Of a stretch of DNA of 64,000 nucleotides, positions 1 to 8,558 are shown piece by piece. A model generated the notes under the pieces. The model was given only the letters and a program-made list of their open reading frames with translations, had not been told where the DNA came from and searched no databases. The DNA is from Ramlibacter sp. WS9. Its GTDB lineage: Bacteria; Pseudomonadota; Gammaproteobacteria; Burkholderiales; Burkholderiaceae_C. The DNA lies in NCBI RefSeq assembly GCF_003797765.1, contig NZ_RKMB01000018.1:62001-126000 (forward strand). Reading direction: 5' to 3'. Both the position numbers and the translations under genes were made by a program. The number at the start of each line of letters is the position of its first letter. Position 1 is the stretch's first letter.

Positions 1-167
1 TGTCGAACAGCTCGGCGTCTGTGCCCGCCACCACCAACCAACCTAGCGAAATCGCGATTGGTAGAAAGTAGTGGTCGTTTCGTTGGGCCGCCCGACACTG
101 TCGTGGTCAAGTTTTTTCGGACACGCCGATCGGGTGGTTGGTTAAATTCTCGGGTTTGCTGAGTGCC

Positions 168-1031
168 TCAGGCGGGTTGCTTCTGATGGACCGCCTCATG
201 CATGTTCGGCGAGCAGTAGTCCAGCGTCGAATGCAGTCGCACACTGTTGTAGAAGCCGACGATGTAGTCCGTGATATCTCGCTTGGCTTCGTCGTGGTTG
301 GCGTAGTCGCTGTGCCACACGCGCTCCATTTTCAGGTTCAGGAAGAACCTCTCCATCACCGCGTTGTCCCAGCAGTTGCCCTTCCTGCTCATGCTGGCAA
401 TCAGGCCGTGTCGGTTCAACAGGTCGGCATGTTCGGCGCTTGCGTATTGGCTGCCTCGATCTGAATGAACGATCAATCCTTTGGGCGGGCGGCGGCTGCA
501 TATTGCCATCTCCAAGGCCGCGCACACCAGCTGCGCCGGCATCGCCGAAGCCATCGCCCAGCCCACGATCTTGCGCGAGTACAGGTCCATCACGGCCGCC
601 AGGTACAGCCAGCCGCTGCGCGTGCGGATGTACGTGATGTCGCTCACCCACGCCTGATTGGGCCGAACAGGCGTGAACTGGCGCGCCAGCACGTTGGCGG
701 CCACCGGCAGGGTATGGCGGCTGTCGGTCGTATGGACGAATTTGCGTTTCCATTTTGGCCGCATCTGACCGGCCCTCATGAGGGTTCTGGCGCGATGACG
801 GCCGATCTTGTGTCCTAGGCTTTTCGAAGCAGCGCTCACGCGCCTGCTGCCGTAGGTGCCTCCACTGGCGTCGAAGACGGCCGCCACCTGCACGCTGTCG
901 GCGCAGATCGTCGGCGTTGCCGTGGCTCTCCGTCGCGCCGTGTAGTAGCCCGAGCGACTGACTTGCAGAAGCCGGCACAGTTGCTTGATGGGGGCCTTCC
1001 CCGACCACCGGGTGATCAGCTCGTGAATCAC
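168..1031 (-). CDS. IS3-family transposase OrfB (rve integrase core)
   Basis: 287 residues carrying the IS3 catalytic domain. An N-terminal HTH_21-like segment is followed by an RNase-H-fold integrase core with the three acidic residues in recognisable contexts: SDITYI, HSDRGSQY and NAVMERFF. It starts at a GTG that overlaps the orfA stop as GTGA. In this family OrfB is normally made as the OrfAB fusion by frameshifting, and here the -1 frame reads without a stop from the A7 slippery run in orfA into this gene. The reading frame is intact, so the element may still be active. Confidence 0.93.
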   Translation of the reverse strand: MIHELITRWSGKAPIKQLCRLLQVSRSGYYTARRRATATPTICADSVQVAAVFDASGGTYGSRRVSAASKSLGHKIGRHRARTLMRAGQMRPKWKRKFVHTTDSRHTLPVAANVLARQFTPVRPNQAWVSDITYIRTRSGWLYLAAVMDLYSRKIVGWAMASAMPAQLVCAALEMAICSRRPPKGLIVHSDRGSQYASAEHADLLNRHGLIASMSRKGNCWDNAVMERFFLNLKMERVWHSDYANHDEAKRDITDYIVGFYNSVRLHSTLDYCSPNMHEAVHQKQPA

Positions 1032-1333
1032 TTCAGTTCCCGGGCGAAGAAGGCCGATGCTTTTTTTAGGAGATCGTTGTCCGATTTGAGTTGTCGATTC
1101 TCTGATTCGAGCTGGCGAATGCGCTGCTGCTCAGGGGTCAGCGGCTTGCCCACCCCGGGCCTGCCGGCGCTTTCCTCGTCGTACTGCTCGACCCAACAGC
1201 GAACAGCGCTCTCGACCAGGTTCATGTCGCGACACACCTGGGAGATGCTCACGCCTTGCTCTCGAATCGTGCGAACCACTTGCAGCTTGAATGCCGCATC
1301 AAAGGCTCGCCGGGATCTCTTCTTTTCTGCCAT
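1028..1333 (-). CDS. IS3-family transposase OrfA (HTH_Tnp_1)
   Basis: About 101 residues from the ATG at 1333; a longer in-frame start at 1378 would lie inside the terminal repeat and is less likely. The N-terminal helix-turn-helix (RRAFDAAFKLQVVRTI, then ISQVCRDMNL) binds the IS ends in this family. A C-terminal leucine-zipper segment (QLESENRQLKSDNDLLKK) mediates multimerisation. The zipper ends on the slippery codons CTA AAA AAA G, which are in the correct phase for -1 slippage into orfB. Confidence 0.9.
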   Translation of the reverse strand: MAEKKRSRRAFDAAFKLQVVRTIREQGVSISQVCRDMNLVESAVRCWVEQYDEESAGRPGVGKPLTPEQQRIRQLESENRQLKSDNDLLKKASAFFARELK

Positions 1334-1463
1334 GCTCTTCTTGTCCTCGTGGGAAAAAGGCCCTATCGAGGTGTCCATTTGGATTGGACCACGTCAGGCG
1401 GGCCATGCTGTCACCAGACTGTCACCGCACAAACTCTGCAAATCTGGCTGCTACACAAAAGAG

Positions 1464-1490
1464 AGCGCCACCCGAAGGCGGCGCTTGTGT
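1464..1490 (-). terminator. Rho-independent terminator after tRNA remnant
   Basis: On the minus strand the bases GCGCCGCC and GGTGGCGC form an 8-bp stem (one G-T pair) around a TTCG tetraloop, followed by TCTCTTTTG. It lies directly downstream of the tRNA 3' half at 1496-1545 and is probably that gene's native terminator. Confidence 0.75.
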
Positions 1491-1495
1491 TTCAG

Positions 1496-1545
1496 TGGCG
1501 GGCCCTGAGTGACTCGAACACTCGACCTACGGATTGAGAGTCCGT
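1496..1545 (-). pseudogene. 3' half of a tRNA (tRNA-Lys-like), 5' half missing
   Basis: Reading the minus strand there is a perfect 5-bp anticodon stem (ACGGA/TCCGT, 1545-1529), a 7-nt loop CTCTCAA, a 5-nt variable region, a perfect T arm (GAGTG-TTCGAGT-CACTC), an acceptor strand and a genomic CCA at 1498-1496. The D arm cannot be formed upstream and the 5' acceptor pairs poorly. The body resembles bacterial tRNA-Lys, but the loop as written would be anticodon CTC. This looks like a displaced tRNA 3' end (an att-type scar) or a decayed tRNA rather than a working gene. Confidence 0.6.
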
Positions 1546-1677
1546 TGCCACCCTGCCATCACATGCGCAGAGTAGGGCGGCCGTATTAGTTACATGTATT
1601 TCCGCGACGGGGTGCTAACGACTATCCAGATTCGCGGTGCTAGCCGTGGAAGGTCCCGCGAATCTTCAAACCTTGCC

Positions 1678-2613
1678 CTACCGCCCACGCATCAACCCCG
1701 CCAACCGCGCATTCGCATCCGACTGCCTCTCAATCTCACGCGCAAACTCCACCGCGCTGCCCGTGGCGGGCAGGTTGCCACCTTCGGCCAATGCCTTGCG
1801 AAACTCCGCCTGCGCCAGCACTTCGGCGCAAGCCGCGTTGAGGCGCGCCACTTCTGCCGCCGGCGTGCCCGGCGGCGCAAACAAACCGAACAGGGAACTG
1901 AGGTTGGCGGCAGGTGCGCCCACTTCGGCGAACGTGGGCACCGTGGGCAGAAACGGCGAACGTGTCGGCGCACCGAGTGCCAGCGGCGTGAGCTTGCCGC
2001 TGTTCACATATTCGATCTGCAGCGGCGCCAGGTTGGTGGATAGCAGCTCGAAGCGCCCGGCCAGCGCGTCTTGCAGTTGCGGCGCTCCGCCGGAATAGGG
2101 CACGTGCACCACGTCGAGCTTCAATTCGCGCCGCACTTGCTCCAGCGCCATGTGGCCGATGGTGGCCACGCCCGACGTGGCCCAGCGCAGGCCCAGCGTG
2201 TTGGCCCGCGCCTCCTGCACCATGTCGGCAAAGTTGCGCGCGGCCAGGGCGGGCGTGCCCACCAACAGCAGCGGCGTATGCATGACGCCGCTCACGGGCA
2301 CGACGTTCGGCGCTGGCATGCCGAAGTGCGGTGCCAGCGCCAGTGGGCTGATCGCGGTGAAGACCAGCGTGTTGCCGTCCGGTGCCGCACGCGCCAGCGC
2401 GCCCAGGGCCAGGCCGCCGCCCGCGCCGGGCTGGTTCTCGACGATCACGCTTTTCTGCAAGACGATGCCCAGGCGCAGCGCCAGCAGCCGCGCCACGTGG
2501 TCGCTGATGCCGCCGGGCGGGTATGCGACGACGATGCGCATCGCCTGTGCCGCCGCAACGCGCGCCGCGCAGGCCGCGCCGGCGATGACCAGCCACTGGC
2601 GCCTACGCATCAC
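1678..2613 (-). CDS. Bug/TctC-family periplasmic solute-binding receptor
   Basis: 311 residues. A signal peptide (MMRRRQWLVIAGAACAARVAAAQA) is followed by the family's first-strand pattern IVVAYPPGGISDHVARLL, the ENQPGAGGG loop and a PDGNTL segment, all typical of tripartite tricarboxylate receptor (TctC/Bug) proteins that bind carboxylates in the periplasm. It overlaps the stop of the upstream LysR gene as ATGA, so the two are cotranscribed and translationally coupled. No TctA/TctB membrane partners lie nearby, so it is an orphan receptor as is common in Burkholderiales. The ligand is unknown. Confidence 0.9.
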   Translation of the reverse strand: MMRRRQWLVIAGAACAARVAAAQAMRIVVAYPPGGISDHVARLLALRLGIVLQKSVIVENQPGAGGGLALGALARAAPDGNTLVFTAISPLALAPHFGMPAPNVVPVSGVMHTPLLLVGTPALAARNFADMVQEARANTLGLRWATSGVATIGHMALEQVRRELKLDVVHVPYSGGAPQLQDALAGRFELLSTNLAPLQIEYVNSGKLTPLALGAPTRSPFLPTVPTFAEVGAPAANLSSLFGLFAPPGTPAAEVARLNAACAEVLAQAEFRKALAEGGNLPATGSAVEFAREIERQSDANARLAGLMRGR

Positions 2614-3527
2614 CGTCCCTTGCCTTTCGCCCTGGGCGCGGATGCGCGCACCAGGTCGACGAAGGATCGCAACGCGCCCTGGTACTCGGCCTGGCGGAAC
2701 ACCAGGGTCAGCGGCGCGTCCAGGCTGTCCGTGCCTTCGAGCGCGCGGTATTCGACAGCCTCGGCGTGCACGCCTTGCATCGAGGCGGGCACCACGGCGA
2801 TGCCCTGGCCGGCAGCGACCAGCGTGAGTGCGGTGGTCATGCGGCTGACCTCATGGCTCACGGTCGGCGTGAAGCCCTGCTTCTCGCACAGCGACAACAG
2901 GTTGGCGTAGAGGCCCGGCGCGCCGCTCTGGCGCACCAGGATGAACGATTCGTCTTTGAGCTTGCCCAGTGACAGCGGCCGCGGCGTCTTGGTCAGCAGC
3001 TTGTGCCGCGACGGCAGCGCCACCAGAACCGGCTCACGCAGCAAGGTCTCCAGCACCAGGCCCGGCGGCCGCGCCACCGGCACGCGCAGAAAGCCGCAGT
3101 GCAGCTTGCCGGCGGCGATGGAATCGGTAAGGCCGGCGGCGTGGTCTTCGCCGATCTGCAAGGCGATGCCCGGGAAAGCCTCGCGGCACTCGCGCAGCAC
3201 GCGCGGCGTGAACTCGTGCGCGGCGGCCGAACTGGTGAAGCCGATGGACAGCACACCCGCGTGGCCGGCGGCCACTGCGCGCATGCGCGTCTTCACCGCG
3301 GCGGCGTCTTCGAGCAGGCGGCGGCTGTCGGCCAGCAGCAGCTCGCCGCTGTCGGTCAGCGTCACGCCCTTGGGGTGGCGGCGAAAGAGGGTGGTGCCCA
3401 GGCTCTGCTCCAGCGCGCGGATCTGTTGGCTGAGCGGTGGCTGCTGCATGCCCAGGCGGGCCGCGGCGCGCGTGATATGGCCCGTTTCCGCAACCGCCAC
3501 GAAGTAACGCAGGTGCTTCAAGTCCAT
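2610..3527 (-). CDS. LysR-family transcriptional regulator
   Basis: 305 residues from MDLKHLRYF at 3527; an upstream in-frame ATG at 3578 gives an N-terminal tail without homology and is rejected. A winged HTH at about residues 1-60 (HLRYFVAVAETGHITRAAARLGMQQPPLSQ) is followed by a LysR substrate-binding domain of the BenM/CatM-like type. It heads a two-gene unit with the Bug receptor and is divergent from the hydrolase lipoprotein at 3644. It therefore most likely controls both, with the AT-rich 3528-3600 stretch as the operator region. Confidence 0.92.
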   Translation of the reverse strand: MDLKHLRYFVAVAETGHITRAAARLGMQQPPLSQQIRALEQSLGTTLFRRHPKGVTLTDSGELLLADSRRLLEDAAAVKTRMRAVAAGHAGVLSIGFTSSAAAHEFTPRVLRECREAFPGIALQIGEDHAAGLTDSIAAGKLHCGFLRVPVARPPGLVLETLLREPVLVALPSRHKLLTKTPRPLSLGKLKDESFILVRQSGAPGLYANLLSLCEKQGFTPTVSHEVSRMTTALTLVAAGQGIAVVPASMQGVHAEAVEYRALEGTDSLDAPLTLVFRQAEYQGALRSFVDLVRASAPRAKGKGR

Positions 3528-3643
3528 ATCTTTATCGTCTGAAGATGGGCATTTAATTGTATTTGATTTTATGTACATCGGCTCTTATCGTTCGCTCCCA
3601 AGCCGGCCCCGACTGGCACCAAAACACTCGTTGGAGACAGAAG

Positions 3644-4966
3644 TTGAAGTACCTCGCATCCCTCGCCGTCGCCTCGTTCGCTCTTCTCCTGGCGGGCTGC
3701 GCCACCCCGCCGCCGGCATCGCCGCCTCCGCAAGCTACGAGTTGCCCGGCTGCGGTGCCCGCCGGCACGCGCTGCCTGTCGGGCCAGGACGCGGCCGGCG
3801 CCTTCTATCTGGTGGCCATGCCGCCGCATTGGAACGGCACGCTGGTGCTGCACGCGCATGGCGGCCCCAACCTGGGCGTGCCCACGCTCGCCCGCACGAT
3901 GGAAGACTTGCAGCGCTGGGCCGTGGTGGTCAAGGCGGGCTACGCCTGGGCCGGTTCCAGCTTCCGGCAGGGTGGCGTGGCGGTGCATTCCGCGGCTGAG
4001 GACACCGAGCGGCTGCGCCGCATCTTCGTGAAGCAGGTGGCGCAACCCAAGCTCACCATCCTGCACGGCCAGTCGTGGGGCGCCAGCGTCGCCGCCGTCG
4101 CCGCATCCATGTTCACCGACGATGCCGGCCGCCGGCCTTACGACGCGGTGCTGCTCACCAGCGGTGTGCTGGCGGGCGGCACGCGCGCATATGACTTCCG
4201 TCTGGACCTGCGTGTGATCTACCAGTCGCTGTGCGCCAATCACCCGCGCGCCCATGAGCCGCAGTACCCGCTGGCGATCGGCCTGCCGCCGGGCAACAAG
4301 CTCACCAATGCCGAACTGCGCGATCGGGCGAACGAGTGCCTGGCGCTCGACAAGCCGGCGGCACAGCGCACACCGGACCAGCAGCGAAAAGTGCAAACCA
4401 TTGCCGACGTGTTGAAGATCCCGGCCGGCTCCATCCTCAGCCACCTGGCTTGGGGCACCTTCCACTTCCAGGACGTCGCGCAGCGCAACGGCGGGCGCAG
4501 CCCCTTCGGCAACGCCGCCGCGCGCTACGCCGGATCGCCCGATGACGCGGTGCTCAACGCCTCGGTGGCGCGCTATGCAGCCGACCCGCAGGCCGTCGCG
4601 GCGTTCGGCGCCGACACCGATCCAGACGGCCGCATTCCGGTGCCGGTGCTCACGGTTCACGGCATGGGTGACCCGACGGCGTTCGTCGAAATGCAAGACA
4701 CCTTCCGCCGCACCATGGAGAAGGCCGGCACCGCGAGTCACCTGGTGCAGACCTTCACGTCGCACGACACGCACAGCTACCTGGACGACGCGGTCTATCC
4801 CACACTGCTGTCGGCGCTGGCCGACTGGGCGCGCGGCGGAGCCAAGCCCACGCCGGAGCAGATCGCGGCGCAGTGCGGCCGGGCGGCGCCTGCGCTCGGC
4901 AACAACTGCCGCTTCCGCCCAGATTTCCAGCCGCAGCCGCTCGCGTCGCGTGTTACGCCCCGCTAA
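3644..4966 (+). CDS. Alpha/beta-hydrolase lipoprotein, secreted esterase-like
   Basis: 440 residues using a TTG start at 3644, chosen because GGAGACAG lies just upstream and because it opens a classical lipoprotein signal (LLLAGC, Cys19). The fold signatures are HAHGGP near residues 70-75 (oxyanion region), the nucleophile elbow GQSWG (Ser144), HGMGDP (candidate Asp) and SHDTHSY near the C terminus (candidate His). It resembles tannase/feruloyl-esterase-like and polyester hydrolases, but I cannot assign a substrate. Divergent pairing with LysR plus Bug receptor suggests a secreted enzyme that releases a carboxylate taken up by the receptor; this is inference. Confidence 0.8.
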   Translation: MKYLASLAVASFALLLAGCATPPPASPPPQATSCPAAVPAGTRCLSGQDAAGAFYLVAMPPHWNGTLVLHAHGGPNLGVPTLARTMEDLQRWAVVVKAGYAWAGSSFRQGGVAVHSAAEDTERLRRIFVKQVAQPKLTILHGQSWGASVAAVAASMFTDDAGRRPYDAVLLTSGVLAGGTRAYDFRLDLRVIYQSLCANHPRAHEPQYPLAIGLPPGNKLTNAELRDRANECLALDKPAAQRTPDQQRKVQTIADVLKIPAGSILSHLAWGTFHFQDVAQRNGGRSPFGNAAARYAGSPDDAVLNASVARYAADPQAVAAFGADTDPDGRIPVPVLTVHGMGDPTAFVEMQDTFRRTMEKAGTASHLVQTFTSHDTHSYLDDAVYPTLLSALADWARGGAKPTPEQIAAQCGRAAPALGNNCRFRPDFQPQPLASRVTPR

Positions 4967-5022
4967 CCACACCCCGTCAATCACGGCCCGCTGAACTCAC
5001 CGACTCTCCGCCAGAGGCCTTC

Positions 5023-8000
5023 ATGATCAATCGCATTCGCACAGCCACCATTGCCGAAAACGCGGCCGCCAGCACCGCGATCTACACACCGGCACCCGCT
5101 GACCTTCTGTGGCAAAAACTGATGGCATTGCTGCCGGGGATGCGCGTGCAGTACACACTGGGCGGCGCTGACGCGGCCCTGTTCAACATATCTTCCACCG
5201 GCGTGGTCACCCTCAAATCCCCTGCCGACTACGAAAGCCGCAGCAGCTACAACGTGGAAGTGATCGCCAGGAGCGGCGCGCAGACGACCGTCCAGCCGCT
5301 GAACGTGCTCGTGAGAAACCTCAACGACAACGCGCCGGTGTTCACCTCGGGCGGAACGGGTTTCGTGGCGGAGAACGCGAGCAGCAGCACGCTGGTCTAT
5401 ACCGCAGTTGCCACTGACGCGGACCAGCCGGGTGGCCTGATCGCCTACTCGCTGGCGGGTGCCGACGCCGCCTTGCTGCGAATCACGGCGTCGGGCGCCG
5501 TGAGCCTGAGGGCCTCCGCGAACTTTGAAGCCAAGAGCAGCTACAGTTTCAACGTGGTCGCGAGCGATGGGTTCCACACCACCACGCGGGCGGTGGTCGT
5601 GACGGTGGGTAACCTTGACGAGTTTGCGCCGGTGTTTACCTCGGGCGGCACCGGGACCGTGGCCGAGAACGCGGCGGCCGGCAGCGTGATCTACACCAGC
5701 GTGGCCGGCGACGCCGACACCCCCACGCTCAGCTACAGCTTGGGTGGCGCCGATGCGGCCTTATTGGACATCGACGCGGCCGGTGCGGTCACGCTCAAGG
5801 CCGCGGACGACTACGAGGTCAAGGGCAGCTACAGCTTCACAGTCACTGCGAGCGATGGCGTGCACGACACGGTTCAACCGGTGCTGGTTTCGGTCACCAA
5901 CGGCGCGCCGACGCTGGCCATCACCAGTTCCGTCGCTTCCTTGCAAGACGGCGAAACCGCAACCATCACCTTCACTTTCAGCGAAGACCCGGGCAGCAGT
6001 TTCATCGGCTCCGACATCGCCGTCACCGGCGGCATGCTGGGCGCTCTCAGCGGCAGCGGCCTGACGCGCACCGCAACGTTCACGGCCGTGGCCGGCTCGG
6101 GCCTGAGCACGGGCGCGAAGATCAGCGTCGCGGGCAACACCTTCACCGACCTTGGCGGCAAGGCCGGCGAGGGTGACGCCACGCTGGACATCGCCACGGT
6201 CTTCAACAAGGTGCTGTTCGTGGGCAACAGCGCGACCTTTGCGCGCGTCGATCCGGTGATGTCTTACAACACGTACGACGCGGTGACCAACCCGGACGGC
6301 GTGCACGACCTCACATCCCCCGACCAAGGCGGCACCTTCACCAACCTCACCGGCAGCAATCTTTACGAGCCACACAACTGGGGCGGCGTGCCCGGCCTGG
6401 TCGACGCGTTCGCGGCGCAGCTGGGGCTGAACTACGACGTGTCGCTGTCCACCCGCAATGCGGCCACGCTCAAGGGCCACTACACCAACTCCTCACCCGG
6501 CGGCTGGGACTTGCGCGGCAACATCGCCAGCGACGAGTGGGACATCGTCGTGCTGCAAGACCAGACCGACGAACCACTGCCGTCGGGCAGCGGCTCCATC
6601 ACCTTCGCGGCCGGCAGCTCCACGGCCAGCCTGATCATCACGCCGAACAGCGACGCGGTTCAAGAGTACGACGAGACGTTCGCGCTCACCCTCGCGAGCT
6701 CGGCGAACTACCGCGTCGGCACCAGCACCGCGATCTCGACGACGATCTTGAACGACGACCCGACGGCACCCGTGATCAACCCCGCGTTGTCGACTGTGAC
6801 GCTGGTGGCCAGCCCCGGCTCGGTGGCCGAAGACGGCGCCAGCAACCTCATCTACACCTTCACGCGCACTGGTTCCACGGCGAGTGATCTGACAGTGACG
6901 TTCACGGCGTTCCGCGACGGCGCCACCTCGCCCTCGGTTTCGACGACGATCTCGGCCAGTCAGGATCTGGAGATGTACAACACCACGACGGGTGCGTTGG
7001 CCGTTGCGGGCGGCGCAGGCACGTCGCCGTATCGTTTCACCAACGGCGGCGGTTTCGCGACCAGCGCCAACACCGGCGTGAACACCACGACTGGCAGTGT
7101 GTCGTTCACGTCGAACACCGGCACCATCGTGATCAAGGCGGGCCAGACCTCGGCCAGCATCACGCTCGACCCGCACGTCGACGCCAACGTCGAACTCGAC
7201 GAGTCGATCAAGCTGACGCTGACGCACCCCGCGGCCAGCACCGACTACAACATCGGCACCAGCGGCCCGGTGAGCGGCACCATCGTCAACGACGACTTCG
7301 CGGCCGGCGTGGACACCAGCCTGCCGAACGTGACTCTGGGCCTCAGCTCCGCAACCAGCGTGTATGAAAGCGCTGGGCAGAGCCTGGTCTACACCTTCAC
7401 GCGCAGCGGCAGCACTGCGGGCGCCCTGACCGTGAACTTCACTGAAGACGGCACTGCCACCTATTTCGCCGGCGACGCCGCACACTCCGACTTTAGCGTG
7501 ACCACGACCGGCGCAACGTCCGCCTCACTGACGACAACGTCGGGGAAGAACGCAGACATCTCCGAATTCCAGAAGTACGCCACGCTGATCGAAGACTACA
7601 TTCACACCGGCACGGCCGACTCGGTCACGGTGCCTGGCACCACGATTGCCGCCAACGCGAACGCAAGCGCTGAAACCGACGTCTACCTGTACGCGACCTG
7701 GGCGCGGCCGGACATGATCGCCGGCGCCTGGGACATGGTGACCGACAAGACGCTGCAGCCCTCGGGCGCTTACACCGGTGGCACGATCTCGCAGTCCAGC
7801 ACGCAGGCCACGGCCTACTACCTCACGCTGGAGGCGATGAGCACCGACCTGACCAACGCGTACACCAACCTCGCCAACGTCAACACCGACTTCAAGGGCG
7901 TGGCGCCGGTGAGCACCGCATTCATGGCCGCCGTGCTGGACGGCCTGGCCATCCGCGACCCGTACACGGAGACCTCCACCTCCAGCGTCAGCACCGGAAA

Positions 8001-8553
8001 GGTCGACCTGTGGTTCGACGACAAGCTGCACGCCAGCAAGTACGGCTCCTACCTGTCCGGTCTGGTGCTGCTGGAGACACTGACGGGCATCGATGCGCAA
8101 GCGCTGGGCGCCGACGACCCGGTGGCGCAAGACCTGGGCATCGACGCGGCCACGGCGGCCGCGCTGCAGAAGGTCGCCTCCGCCACCTTGGGCTTCAACC
8201 AGAGCTACCACTGGACAGGCCCTGACGCGGTGACCGACCTGGGCGGCACGAACGCAGCCGCCACCCTGGCCGCGGCCGGTGCCTTCAGCTTTGCCGACGG
8301 CGACTACACGACGCACACGGTGAGCGTGCAGTCGGAGATCGGCAACCTCGGCACCTTGGCCGCGGTGGTTCGCTCGGACGGACACGCCGGCCAGGTCAAT
8401 TGGCTCTACACGGCCGACAACCAGGTGGTGGATCCGCTGCTGCAAACCGGCGAGCAGCACGTTGACAGCTTCACTGTCACGCTGGACGACGGGCATGGGC
8501 ACGTCAGCATCGAGACCATCGGCGTGAACGTGTACGGTGGAATCGAGCCGTAA
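5023..8553 (+). CDS. Cadherin/Calx-beta/VCBS surface protein with split SGNH domain
   Basis: 1176 residues from the ATG at 5023; no Sec signal, so type I secretion is likely. Order: three cadherin-like repeats (about 6-290, each with GGADAALL and a DxNDNAP-type linker); a bacterial Ig-like domain (about 291-395); the N-terminal half of an SGNH/DUF4886-type hydrolase (VLFVGNSAT, Ser403; IVVLQDQ, 508-514); Calx-beta material (about 518-840); the C-terminal half of the same hydrolase (YATWARPD, about 890; VAPVSTAF; DxxH at Asp1000/His1003); and a VCBS-type domain (about 1066-1176). The Calx-beta block starts with a C-terminal half-repeat and ends with an N-terminal half-repeat. There is no RTX tail or obvious C-terminal secretion signal. 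No type I secretion genes are in the window. Confidence 0.85.
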   Translation: MINRIRTATIAENAAASTAIYTPAPADLLWQKLMALLPGMRVQYTLGGADAALFNISSTGVVTLKSPADYESRSSYNVEVIARSGAQTTVQPLNVLVRNLNDNAPVFTSGGTGFVAENASSSTLVYTAVATDADQPGGLIAYSLAGADAALLRITASGAVSLRASANFEAKSSYSFNVVASDGFHTTTRAVVVTVGNLDEFAPVFTSGGTGTVAENAAAGSVIYTSVAGDADTPTLSYSLGGADAALLDIDAAGAVTLKAADDYEVKGSYSFTVTASDGVHDTVQPVLVSVTNGAPTLAITSSVASLQDGETATITFTFSEDPGSSFIGSDIAVTGGMLGALSGSGLTRTATFTAVAGSGLSTGAKISVAGNTFTDLGGKAGEGDATLDIATVFNKVLFVGNSATFARVDPVMSYNTYDAVTNPDGVHDLTSPDQGGTFTNLTGSNLYEPHNWGGVPGLVDAFAAQLGLNYDVSLSTRNAATLKGHYTNSSPGGWDLRGNIASDEWDIVVLQDQTDEPLPSGSGSITFAAGSSTASLIITPNSDAVQEYDETFALTLASSANYRVGTSTAISTTILNDDPTAPVINPALSTVTLVASPGSVAEDGASNLIYTFTRTGSTASDLTVTFTAFRDGATSPSVSTTISASQDLEMYNTTTGALAVAGGAGTSPYRFTNGGGFATSANTGVNTTTGSVSFTSNTGTIVIKAGQTSASITLDPHVDANVELDESIKLTLTHPAASTDYNIGTSGPVSGTIVNDDFAAGVDTSLPNVTLGLSSATSVYESAGQSLVYTFTRSGSTAGALTVNFTEDGTATYFAGDAAHSDFSVTTTGATSASLTTTSGKNADISEFQKYATLIEDYIHTGTADSVTVPGTTIAANANASAETDVYLYATWARPDMIAGAWDMVTDKTLQPSGAYTGGTISQSSTQATAYYLTLEAMSTDLTNAYTNLANVNTDFKGVAPVSTAFMAAVLDGLAIRDPYTETSTSSVSTGKVDLWFDDKLHASKYGSYLSGLVLLETLTGIDAQALGADDPVAQDLGIDAATAAALQKVASATLGFNQSYHWTGPDAVTDLGGTNAAATLAAAGAFSFADGDYTTHTVSVQSEIGNLGTLAAVVRSDGHAGQVNWLYTADNQVVDPLLQTGEQHVDSFTVTLDDGHGHVSIETIGVNVYGGIEP

Positions 8554-8558
8554 GTCGC

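Larger units (their letters stand above)
99..1396 (-). mobile_element. IS3-family insertion sequence, about 1.3 kb
   Basis: A complete IS3-type element reading leftwards. The ends form imperfect inverted repeats of about 26 bp (99-124 and 1371-1396) that start TG/CA and share CGTGGTC near the tip and GGACAC at the inner end. Two overlapping reading frames, an HTH orfA and a DDE orfB, fill the interior. The A7 run at 1061-1067 is placed for the usual -1 frameshift that gives the OrfAB transposase. I see no clear target duplication: the flanks are ...GACAC on the left and GGCGG on the right, so the exact end could be off by a base, or one flank may have been rearranged. Confidence 0.88.

Noticed and set aside
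1..98. Fragment of a gene left of the IS element
   Set aside because: 98 bp with no convincing frame or motif; nothing can be assigned.
3569..4984. 471-codon minus-strand frame over the hydrolase lipoprotein
   Set aside because: The plus-strand frame has a lipobox and a GQSWG triad; the antisense frame has none.
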